From Capronia americana (taxonomy: Eukaryota; Ascomycota; Eurotiomycetes; Chaetothyriales; Herpotrichiellaceae), in assembly GCA_016110215.1 (NCBI GenBank), contig JADWQD010000010.1, positions 1,054,001 through 1,118,000 on the forward strand: a stretch of DNA of 64,000 nucleotides. Reading direction: 5' to 3'. The notes below the pieces were generated by a model. It did no database searches, was not told where the DNA came from, and saw nothing but the letters and a program-made list of their open reading frames with translations. The stretch's first letter is position 1; every line of letters starts with the position of its first letter. A program made the translations under genes and the position numbers. This document shows positions 53,659-64,000 of this stretch, piece by piece.

Positions 53659-56247
53659 TGTTTGCGGCAAGGCTGCAGAGTATGCTATGTCAGGAACAAA
53701 GAAGTGGAGCAGGACCCTACATTTTCAGGGTCCAGATTATATATGGCTTCGTCGTCTGATCGAGACGACGAGGCTTGGGGGAAGAGGTTAGGCGGCCGCC
53801 CTGCGTTACCCTGCGTGTGAGACACTAAGAGCAGGCATCGTAATCCTATCGTCGACGATAGCACCGTATAGCGAGGCTTGGTTAGTCACACAAATTGGCG
53901 GTAAGAAAGCTATCGATACCAGTCATGGTTTAGCCGAAAGCGATGGGTTCTGGTTGATTAGGTCCAGACTCGGCCAAGCGTGATAAGACAAGTTGGACTG
54001 GAGAACCCGGCTTGCTGCGAGGGTCTTCCGGGCGCCAATGAGCGGACGCCGTCGATAACAATAGGAGTAGGCAAGTTCCGAGGTCGGCTGCTGAAGGATG
54101 AATGCGGCACATTCTTGGGCCCAAAGGCAGACAATCACAAGGTCAAAGCGTAGAGTGGCGAGCTGGACAATGGGGGCTGGTTGTCGAGGCACAGTCGAAG
54201 CGCTGGACGGCAATGTTCGCGTTCGGCACGGCATCGACCAGTTGCCCTGTGCACGGGCTATCTGATGGGAAGGAGGGAGTCATGCCATGGTTGCAACGTG
54301 GAACGAAGGAATTCGGCAGGACTCATGTGGGCCGGTGAAGGCCGGGCTGGAGCAGGGAAGGACGGCAGGAGGGGCGTGTGTGGGCTCGTCCGCGAGGAGC
54401 TGAGGCTTGGGGCCCTGAAGCGAGCACGGTGCGAGCAACGACGAAACTCCATCCGTAAGCGAGTCATGTCCGAGGCGACTTGATTGAAAGTTCGACCGTT
54501 GAGGCATATGTAAGATGAGGCTGAATCGGGGATGAAGGCCACATTCCGCCGCAGCCTGCGAGTCACGCTTCCCCCAATTAAGATTGGTCAGCCGCTGGCG
54601 GTGAACCACGCACCTACCGCGGCCAACACCGTCGCCAACGCCCCCGCCAACGCTACGAGTACCATCCCCAACAATCTGGGGCATGCAGCATGTACTGTAG
54701 GTAGCGGCGTGCGCAAGGACGTGTTTCCTTCTAAATGTACGAGGTAGGCTGTGTGGCTACCATTTCTAAGCTAATTCCTTCCGCTGTGCCACCAAGTGTG
54801 ATATTCCGTAGTGTGATTTGGAGCCCGGACTGCCTGCAAATACAGGGGAGGACCTATTGGCTCGATTCGTCGCAAGGCTAGCATATCCCTATGTGGGTTG
54901 TTGCATTCCTGCACGAAAATCCAAAGGGTATCTCGTCTGTCTTGATCGGCCAAGGCATTTATGATCAGGCTGCTGTGCAGGACATCCAATCCTCTTCGCG
55001 ACCTTCTGTATTAACTCTGGCCCTTTGGCGTATCGCTTACTTCGTTGAAAGTACCAGTCAGTGCAAAGTCCTCGCCCCGGCGGGACATTTTGAGGCAGGC
55101 GCCTATCGCATTGACGAGCGAGAGAAGGATTCTTCGAGCAAGACAGTCAAACTGCTAGCTTTACGGTGGCCCCCTCATCGGTGCTTTCTGCACAAGGTTC
55201 GCCTGATTCAGGCTCTGAGAAAGAAGAGATACATAGCACTAAAATTGCGAGGGCGCCAAGTAGCCGATCCAATCAATTACTTGTGGTCAGTACTAGGTAC
55301 TTGATCCTGTCAACTCGGTTCAACTAAGCCACTACTTACTCGTATACCTACAGCGTACACAGTAGTGAGATCAGCTCTGCCCGTCCTCTCTCCGCCATTG
55401 TCGACGGACTAATATTCCAGCCTTCAAAGACTCCAGATGCATACTGCGAGGTGCCATGGTTGTCTTGTGCGCACTTCGGTTTTCAGGAAGTATTAAAGCT
55501 ATCGACACATCTTACAACACACATACTCACCAGCATACTCCTCCTGTGGACTCTCTGTGGCCAGCAGCCCTTGATCCGACAAGGAGGCGAGATCCCGGAA
55601 CATTCAGCCGTCGTTATGAACTACCCTGAGATTGGCGGCCAGGCGCGATACTGCGCCATGATATTTCAGTTGATTCTGGCACAACCTCTTTGAGTTGTTG
55701 TTGATTGACCGGGATATCTAACGGTCTCGGCTGGGCAATCTGCGGACAAAGCTTGTGTATGGAGACAAATGATGGAGACCAATACCAGCTCAAAGGATAC
55801 CCCACCATCCAATATGCTCGCGGATCTCGAGGTGGTGCCGCCCTTGCAGAATTGTTGTGCTGTTAGGATTTCTTCAGACTTCTAAGACGACAGGACCGAC
55901 GTCTTAACTGTAGCTATGGAACACGGCTTTGGCGTAGAGGCGTGTTCGAAGCTCATCCAGTGCTTCTGAAGAGCCTTCTAACTTGCGGTGAGGCGAAGGT
56001 CAGGCCAGTTATGCGGAGGATAACGCCGATAACGCCGGCATTGGCTGGCTTGTACGGAGTACTCCTACGCCTCATTAACCGAACTGCGCATCATCCGTGC
56101 TTAGCATACGAGTACGGCGTTGCATTTGGATTTTGCAGTTTCGTCAGTGTTCCTCGAATTGAAAACTCTTACCATATCTGTCCCCTTGAACCACTTCACA
56201 GGCTGTTCCTCACGAAGAACTCTCCCATGCTTAGTCTATTGCGATAA
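53659..56247. other. Long gene-free region between calpain and ABC transporter
   Basis: About 2.6 kb between two divergent start codons, so it must hold both promoters. A tandem pair GATAACGCC x2 (56019-56036) and TACGGAGTA (56053-56061) lie about 190-230 bases before the ABC start. Frames inside (for example 54258-54684 minus, 54891-55304 plus) have no family motif. No transposon or RNA gene is recognised. Confidence 0.5.
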
Positions 56248-59200
56248 ATGAGGGGTTCAGACGGGCTGCAGTCGGTGTTGACTGCGACGGGACGCTTTCC
56301 GCGAAATTCAGATCTTCCTCTCTATCACCTCGAAACCCAGCTGAGGCAACCACTATGCGGTGACCCTGAGGGCTGGGGCCCGGTGAGCTCTCTACGATGG
56401 GATTTAACGCCCTGCTTCCTTGACGTCTGGATAATTGGGGTTGCACTCTGGGGGATTCTGTTCGGGACCGGAGCGCTTTGGTACTTGTTCAAGAAACGCA
56501 TCGCCCAGGACGTGCCGAAAAACTGGCATTTCTATGCAAAACTGTGAGCTAATATAGACGTACGCTGTGGCTGACCTAGGAGCTGACTGAACACCAGGAC
56601 CATCATCCTCGCCATCCTCGCTATTACTGCCCTCCAAGCCGCCCTCCAAATTGAAAGATTACCAGGAATATGGTTTCAAGACATCAGATTCTACACGACA
56701 ATTGCTACCATTGTGTCCCTCTTATTCATATTCGCTGTACAATACTATGAACATCGGCGGTCACGGAACCCAAATGGCGTCGTTCTATTCTACTGGGTCT
56801 TCTTCGTGCTGGCCAATGCCGTCAAGCTGCGGTCGCTGGTGACCAGGGAAGCATACAAGGATCGCCTTCCTTACTTCATTGCCTTCAATATTGGTCTCGG
56901 TCTGGGAATAGTCGAGTTCATTCTCGAGTATTTGGTACCGAAGAAGCAGAGTGCATACGACGCTTTGGGAGCAGATGATGAATGCCCGTATGAATATGCC
57001 GACATCTTCTCGGTACTCACTTTTGGCTGGATGACTCCAATGATGAAATTTGGCTACAAAAACTTCCTCACTCAAGACGATCTATGGAACCTGCGCAATC
57101 GGGACTCTACCAGGGTGACTGGGGATCTACTGCAGAAGGCCTGGGCAATCGAGCTGGAAAAGAAGAAACCGAGCCTTTGGATAGCTCTCGCCAGAGCATT
57201 TGGAGGCCCCTATCTTCGAGGAGCATTCATTAAAACAATCAGCGACTCTTTGGCGTTTGTGCAGCCGCAACTTCTGCGACTCCTCATCACTTTTGTCGAT
57301 TCCTACCGGCCTGGGCGTGAACCACAGCCTGCAATTCGCGGTGTGGCCATTGCGTTGGCAATGTTCCTAACTTCAATCTGCCAGACAGCGGCCTTGCACC
57401 AGTACTTTCAACGTGCCTTTGAGACAGGCATGCGAGTAAAGTCATCCTTGACTGCGATGATCTATTCGAAATCCCTCCGTCTATCGAACGAATCGCGCGC
57501 CACCAAGTCTACTGGCGACATCGTGACATATATGAGTGTCGACCAGCAGCGTCTAGCTGATCTGGCGCAGTGGGGCCAACAGTTGTGGTCAGCACCTTTC
57601 CAGATCACGCTCTGCATGCTCTCGCTCTACAACTTGGTGGGTGTCTCATGCTTGGCTGGAGTTGCTGCCATGATCGTCATGATTCCAATCAACGGGTTCA
57701 TCGCAAGGTTCATGAAAAAGTTGCAACTGTCCCAGATGAAATACAAGGATCGCCGCTCTCGCCTGATGACGGAAATACTCAACAACATGAAGAGCATCAA
57801 GTTATATGCATGGGGTTCGGCATTCATGGACAAGCTGAGCCATGTGCGGAATGACTTGGAATTGAACAACTTGCGCAAGATTGGCGCGGCACAGTCATTT
57901 GCGACCTTTACATGGTCTTCAACACCATTCTTCGTCTCGTGTTCGACCTTCGCAGTCTTTGTGTTGGTGAATGACCGACCGTTGACGACAGACCTGGTTT
58001 TTCCTGCATTGACTCTGTTCAATCTCCTGACGTTTCCCCTCACTGTACTTCCGATGGTCATCACAAGCATCATCGAGGCATCGGTGGCTGTGGGGCGATT
58101 GACTGCATTCTTCACTGCGGACGAACTCCAAGACGATGCCGTTCGGTTTATCGACGAGCCGGCCAAACAGGCAGGAGAGACGTCTGTTTCCATAAAGGAC
58201 GCCACCTTTACCTGGGACAAGGACTCGGGCAAGAACGTGCTAGAAAACATCAATTTCAACGCAAATAAAGGAGAACTTACCTGCATCGTTGGCAAGGTCG
58301 GGGCAGGAAAGTCGTCACTGTTGTCGTCGATGCTAGGTGATCTCTACAAGATTCACGGCGAAATTGTGGTTCGAGGCCGGATCGCTTATGTGGCACAGTC
58401 GCCCTGGATCATGAATGCCAGCGTGAAGGAAAACATCGTGTTTGGACATCGGTGGGATCCACACTTCTACGAACAAACCATCAATGCTTGTGCTTTAGCG
58501 GATGACTTCCGACAACTACCAGATGGAGACTCAACGGAAGTCGGAGAGCGTGGTATCTCTCTGTCCGGTGGGCAAAAGGCTCGGCTTTCCCTGGCAAGAG
58601 CAGTCTACGCACGAGCAGACGTTTACCTTCTAGATGACGTCCTCTCTGCAGTCGATCAACACGTTGGACGCCATATCATTAACAATGTCCTTGGACCAGA
58701 CGGGCTCTTGAACGGGAAAACGAGAATCCTTGCTACGAATGCCATCACGGTCTTGAAAGAAGCGGATTATATGTACCTTCTCCGCGATGGCTCCTTCATC
58801 GAGAAAGGAACTTATCAGCAACTCATGGCCATGAGAGGTGAAGTCGCTTCGCTCATCAAGACCTACACGGCCCAAGAACATGAGTCTGAGGGAGAACGCA
58901 GCCCCAGCATCGAGGGAATGGAGTCTGATGATTCGACCACCGTCGTCGGTGCCGATGGTATGCATGACGAACTCGACGCAGAGGAGGCCGAAGAGTCACG
59001 ACAAGAAGTTGGCGGGTTGGTACCTATTCGACCGGCCCCTACTGGACCTTCCAAAGCCGGGCGGAAGTCCAGCTACGCCACGCTTCGTCGCGCTTCAACC
59101 ACAAGTTTCCATGGACCTATGGGCAGAGTCAATGACGAAGAAAATGGCGGCCTAAAGACCAAGCAAATGAAAGAGACCGCCGAGCAAGGGAAGGTTAAAT

Positions 59201-61854
59201 GGTCCGTATATACCACGTATGCTAAGGAAAGCAACCTCATCGCAGTGGGGATATACTTTATTGCTCTCCTCGCCGCGCAGACAGCACAAGTTGGAGGCAG
59301 TTTCTGGCTGAAGAGATGGTCTGAGATCAACGAGTTGTATGGCCGAAACCCGGCCGTGGGCAAGTACATTGGTATCTATTTTGCTTTCGGAATTGGTGGC
59401 GCTGCATTGGTTGTCGTCCAGGTACGTACCTGTCAGTTTTTTGCCTCTTTCCCTGGCTTGGATCTGCTCCAGGACTTTGGAATCTGTCTCCTGTCTATGA
59501 CCCTGTTCTGTGTTCATTGCGCGTTACACAGAGTGATTGGAACTGACACGAACTGGTGCCAAATTTTTAGACTTTGCTGCTCTGGATTTTCTGCTCGATT
59601 GAGGTATGTTTTCCCCTTCCCTAGGTAACAGCTGCCTGGCTCCACGAGTTCCACGTTCTCGGGACCTTGTCCCCTTTTCCCAATGCCCCTGCGATCGATC
59701 AGTCGACGCGCATGATTCGTCACGTCATGATCAAGCGTGCAAGGTGCAAGTGCTTGCATGCGAGATATGGGAAGGATCGCGAACTACGAGCTCACATTTG
59801 ATTCATGTGGTCACTTTCCCCCGCTGACATGCTTTCCTCAGGCTTCGAGAAAGTTACATGATCGAATGGCATACGCAATCTTCCGCTCGCCGATGAGCTT
59901 CTTCGATACCACTCCGGCTGGACGAATCTTGAATCGCTTTTCGAGGTACGTCACAATCACCCATCGGAACACATGCGCCGACATGGCTGGGGTGTAGCTG
60001 TGTACCGCTGGGTCCGTTCTGCGGCTTAGAGAACGGCATCCTTAGGATGCGTTTCCCGTGCATATGTGCTAACCTTGGGTTGTGTTTAGCGATATATACC
60101 GGGTCGACGAAGTTATCGCACGCACGTTCAATATGGTAAGGGTCCCCCGGTCTAAGTCATCACCTGCGTTTCGCAGCGCATCATAATCTAACATGCGGGA
60201 TAGCTCTTCGTCAACACAGGCCGTGCGCTCTTCACCCTGGGTGTCATTGCTGCCTCAACACCGATATTCCTGGTCCTGGTCCTCCCCCTCGGCTTCATCT
60301 ATATCATTTACCAAAAATACTACCTGCGCACGTCTCGTGAGTTGAAACGTCTGGACAGCGTCTCTCGCAGCCCCATATACGCTCATTTCCAAGAATCCCT
60401 GGGTGGAGTGAGCACCATCCGCGCATATCGCCAGCAGGCAAGATTCACGCTTGAGAACGAATGGCGAATGGACGCGAATCTGAGGGCTTATTTCCCGAGC
60501 GTCAGTGCGAACCGGTGGCTCGCTGTGCGGTTGGAGTTCATTGGGAGTATCATTATCCTTGCATCTGCGATTTTTGCAATCATCTCGGTGACGACGGGGA
60601 GTAAACTCTCTGCTGGCATGGTGGGCCTTGCGGTAGGTCCTCCGTCTTCTCGCCCCCCTCCTCCGGGATGTCCTTCCACGTGTCACCCACGGCCGAGCGG
60701 GCCGTGGAATCCAAGATAAGTGCTAAGAATACTGACCTGTCCCAGATGTCATATGCCCTGCAGATTACACAGTCTCTGAACTGGATTGTTCGCCAGACAG
60801 TCGAGGTGGAAACCAACATTGTCTCCGTGGAAAGGGTGCTCGAGTACGCAAGCCTGCCAAGTGAGGCTCCCGATGTCATCTTCAAGAGCAGGCCGAGCAT
60901 CGGGTGGCCAGCACATGGACAGATCACGTTCAAGAACTATTCCACTCGGTATCGGGACGGCCTGGACCCTGTGCTTAGAGACATCAATCTTAGCATCAAG
61001 TCCCGGGAAAAAATCGGCGTGGTTGGAAGGACGGGAGCAGGGAAGAGCTCCTTGACTCTTGCGCTGTTCCGGATCATCGAGCCGATATCAGGGCACATCA
61101 GGTATGCGAAATTTGTCAAGCCTCGTGTTGATATGAAAAAACCACGCTGTTTTGGATGGCTATTTCAGGCGAGATAGCTGTATGCTAACTTTTCTCCATT
61201 ACAGCATCGACGGCCTCAATACATCGACGATTGGCCTCCTAGATCTGCGAAGGCGGCTAGCGATCATCCCCCAAGACGCTGCCCTGTTCGAAGGAACGAT
61301 ACGTGACAATCTCGATCCTCGCCATGTTCATGATGACACGGAGCTCTGGAGCGTGCTGGAGCATGCTCGCCTGAAGGCACATGTCTCGGGCATGGAGGGT
61401 CAATTGGATGCTGCTGTGCACGAAGCTGGTGAGTGCGCCACCGAGAAATGACCCATGCAGTTCGTGTTTGACTGACTCTGGAATCTCGGATCAAGGCTCA
61501 AATCTGAGTCAGGGTCAACGTCAACTGATATCCTTGGCGCGAGCCCTCTTGACGCCAAGCAACATCCTTGTACTTGACGAGGCAACCGCTGCCGTCGACG
61601 TGGAGACGGACAAACTGTTGCAGGCCACGCTCCGAAGCAACGTGTTTGAGAATCGCACCATCATCACGATTGCCCATCGCATAAACACGATCCTGGACTC
61701 TGATCGCATTGTTGTCCTCCAGCAAGGAAAGGTCGCAGAGTTTGACACCCCAGAGGAGTTAATCAAGAAGCGCGGCTTATTTTACGAGCTTGTGCGCGAA
61801 GCTGGATTGCTGGATGGGTTCGGTAATGGTACAGCGGTTCCGAACCAGCAGTAG
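56248..61854 (+). CDS. ABCC-family (MRP/Ycf1-like) full ABC transporter
   Basis: Nine exons: 56248-56543, 56598-59421, 59571-59603, 59842-59945, 60090-60135, 60204-60632, 60746-61101, 61205-61428 and 61496-61854, giving 1,556 residues, all in frame. The N-terminus LCGDPEGWGPVSSLRWDLTP opens TMD0, the extra membrane domain of ABCC proteins. TMD1 follows, then NBD1 with Walker A GKVGAGKSS (about 662), signature LSGGQKARLSLARA and Walker B VYLLDDVLSAVD. A phosphorylatable Ser-rich linker, TMD2, and NBD2 with GRTGAGKSS (about 1339), LSQGQRQLISLARA and VLDEATAAVD complete it. The missing catalytic Glu in NBD1 is normal for ABCC. Such pumps move glutathione conjugates and metal complexes into the vacuole or out of the cell. 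Six of its eight introns crowd between 59.4 and 61.5 kb, and one exon has just 33 bases. Confidence 0.95.
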
Positions 61855-64000
61855 CCCGCGGTGCCCGTGTCACACTATGCTGGCCCCATGCTTCCAATAC
61901 ATCATAGATCGCTGGGGAACCAATGCTCTCTGACCCGTGTTCCCTCTGACGGCTCCAGCGTTCCGAGCATTCGGAAAGAGGCATTTCGCATCTAGGACTG
62001 GCTCAAAGATGGGCCGAGAAGACGCTGTAACTTCCCTCAGGCAGAAGAGCATGGATGCTGATTCGCCAGGTGCGCCAGGTTTGGGTCAAATGCTTGCAGC
62101 AAAATCAGGCCTGAAGGTCCACGTCGCACTCAAAACAGGCTGTTCCCGTGTGCGATCAGCATTCGCCTTCAGGACCGCGAGAAAAAATCGCCAGGATGCA
62201 AGATGCGAGACGGACGTCGCTCGGTTGCATTCTGACAGGCCAATCAGATTGACGTACCACAGTTGGCTGCGCGTAGCTGCTTTGCAGACTTTGGGTGGGC
62301 AGTCCGCGTGCATTTGCTGTGGAACCGTTGAGCAGGTCCACCGTCTTCCCGCCAATTCACAGGACGGATTGAAAGCTGTGGTAATTACTTCGGCTGGCCG
62401 TGGCTGGGCAATCCACAGCGAAATCTCTGCCGAGTCGCACAACCGACCGCAGGTGGCACAAGGAGGGAGCGGCGAGGAGGGGAGGGTCGTTCAACGATGC
62501 ATGGAACCGCGGGCATCCAAGACGTAGAATAAGTACGGGGGACTTTGTATAGATACTTCGAAAGACATCATCACCGTGCCATGATCGCTGTACCCGTTAC
62601 CTGATTGATCGACTGTCTGACCAGATCGTAGTGGTACAGGTCCCACAACCCTGCTCGTCGAAATCTCAAATCCGGCATGAGGCAGCCACAAAGAAAACAC
62701 GCCAATGACAACAGTGGAAAGGACTGGAGAAGGCGGAGCCACCGATGCAAGCGATGGACGGAGCGGCTGGGCCATGCCCCTTCCGAACTTCTTCCCTTCC
62801 ATACTCGTATGGTGGAGACGGGTTGGCAAGGAAGAGAGTCCCTGTTCGGCCATGGCGCTCGTAAAGGGGAATAGGGTCCAGCATCCCACATGTACGTACA
62901 AAGGACACTTTGTAGAGCGGTTGAGAATCCGCCACTGGTTTCAGCATGCTGCCGGCCGATGGCAGTATTTTGAGTGGTCGGCGTTGGAGGTCAAGGAGCC
63001 CTTGTCCTTCGGAGTGTCCATTATGACAGGCAGGTGTGCGCCGAAGCTGCCAGAACTCCCAGACAAGGCGCAGCGTCAGTCGGTGCTACCGACAACCGCC
63101 CAATTAGGCCTTGGTCATCAATCGAGCCTGCCGCCTGCGATGGTGTGGAGCCGGAGATCAATCTAGCGCACTTGGGTTCGAAAGGTCGGCAGCATGGCTG
63201 GCTCGCCGATCCGGAGGAGGCTGGATTGAACCGAAGCATGAATACTAGCATGCGGCCCAGCGGTAGTCTCGGAAGTCAAAATGGGGTCGACTAGAACGAC
63301 ATTGGCAACATGGTTAACCTAGGGTGCAAATAACCGATGAATTCCGTGGCCAGGATGACCAAAGCTTTTCCATACAATTCCGTGTTTTGGGTCATGGGGT
63401 TCGGGCTTTGTGGACTGCAAGCCACCACTACCTTGTAACGCGCAAACCAAGCTACCACCGGAACAGGGAGCAGGCCAGGACTCCAGGACGCGAGAATGCA
63501 AAATTCCGGAGAAAGTAGCGAGACAGTAAGTGAAGCATGCGGCTCCGTACGACAGGGTGTCTGGCCTGTAGTGTCGTGTCCGACTTCTCATCGGAACTGG
63601 TCAGGCATGAAAGGTTTCAGTGACGGGGAAGAGCGTGGGCACGGTAGCCTCTAGCTTTTGAGATCTGCTTCTTGTTTGCTTCACTTGGTTAGATCTCTGA
63701 AACGCAGTCAAAGGTTTGCTGCTGGAGTTTGGCGAGGCAGCTGATGGACGACTTATCATGTGTGCCTCGTAGAAGCAAGGGGAGATTTGCTAGTCAGAAA
63801 GCCCCCGTATCGGCTCGCCGGGCGGGTGGCGAGCTCCAACAGCCGTAGCTTTTCACTTGCCTTCATTGGCGCGATGATCAGAAGTATGACAGAATGTTGT
63901 CGCCTAGCGTGTCCCCCGTCGAGGAGCATGAATTAGTGGTACGAACGGGAAACAACAGGAGGGGCCTCGCATCTTGGTATGGAGCAGGCCCGAAGGTTCG
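61855..64000. other. Gene-free right end of the window
   Basis: About 2.1 kb after the ABC transporter. Frames at 61937-62527 (plus), 62491-62901 (minus) and 62705-63166 (plus) overlap one another and show no recognisable motif. I see no RNA gene, repeat array or mobile element. Confidence 0.5.

Noticed and set aside
61937..63166. Three frames of 136-196 codons after the ABC transporter
   Set aside because: They overlap on both strands, have no recognisable motif and no splice-supported extension.
1..64000. Secondary-metabolite cluster
   Set aside because: Transporters, an FAD monooxygenase and an SDR are present, but there is no PKS, NRPS, terpene cyclase or pathway regulator, and the genes are interspersed with housekeeping genes.
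1..64000. tRNA, CRISPR, transposon or telomere features
   Set aside because: No B-box-type tRNA pattern with a matching acceptor stem, no regular spaced repeats, no transposase or reverse transcriptase motifs and no terminal repeats were seen by eye; a tRNAscan run could still find one.

Overview
The window is nuclear DNA from a filamentous ascomycete (Pezizomycotina). The evidence is dense protein-coding genes on both strands, with short introns of roughly 43-150 bases that begin GT and end AG, and a typical fungal gene set: a GPI-anchored aspartic protease, a Rom2-type Rho GEF, a Ypp1-type TPR protein, and a 5-aminolevulinate synthase with haem-regulatory CP motifs. The style fits Eurotiomycetes (Chaetothyriales-like), but I cannot fix the order without a search. 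I see no rRNA, tRNA, CRISPR, transposase or reverse transcriptase, and no PKS or NRPS backbone gene.

Layout. 0-9.5 kb: a HIRAN/SNF2/RING helicase cut by the left edge (minus), the ribosome-assembly protein Rix1 (minus), and a Ypp1 homologue (plus). 10-17 kb, all minus: a GPI aspartic protease, a five-exon amino-acid/choline-type permease, a small frameshifted gene absent from a simple ORF scan, and a short-chain dehydrogenase. 18-24 kb: an FHA-domain protein kinase in seven exons (minus), the 25-residue ribosomal protein eL41 split by an intron (plus), and Pol I subunit Rpa49 (plus). 24.5-34.3 kb, all minus: ALA synthase, an eight-exon 5'-nucleotidase-type metallophosphatase, and a type II membrane protein. 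34.7-39.8 kb: an MFS transporter and an FAD monooxygenase (minus), the latter sharing an 828-base divergent promoter with a carboxymuconolactone decarboxylase-family gene (plus). 40.7-50.1 kb: a Rom2-type Rho GEF and a Gyp2-type TBC/GRAM Rab GAP (plus). 51-53.7 kb: a calpain-like protease (minus). 56.2-61.9 kb: a nine-exon full-length ABCC transporter (plus). The last 2.1 kb shows no gene I can support.

How the genes relate. Most of the window is housekeeping. Rix1, eL41 and Rpa49 all serve ribosome production but are not adjacent. Ypp1 (PI4-kinase recruitment), Rom2 (Rho1 activation) and the Rab GAP act at membranes and in polarity. The one stretch that looks like a small functional cluster is 34.7-39.8 kb, where transporter, aromatic-type hydroxylase and carboxymuconolactone decarboxylase-like protein are neighbours and a 12-bp direct repeat lies in the shared promoter. 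I did not find a convincing new system. The most unusual items are that mini-cluster, decoy 3' splice sites in the FHA kinase, the tiny split eL41 gene with a possible overlapping upstream ORF, the frameshifted gene at 15.5-16.0 kb, and exons of 20, 25 and 33 bases.

Exon coordinates for spliced genes were worked out by hand from splice signals and reading-frame continuity; no transcript data were available.
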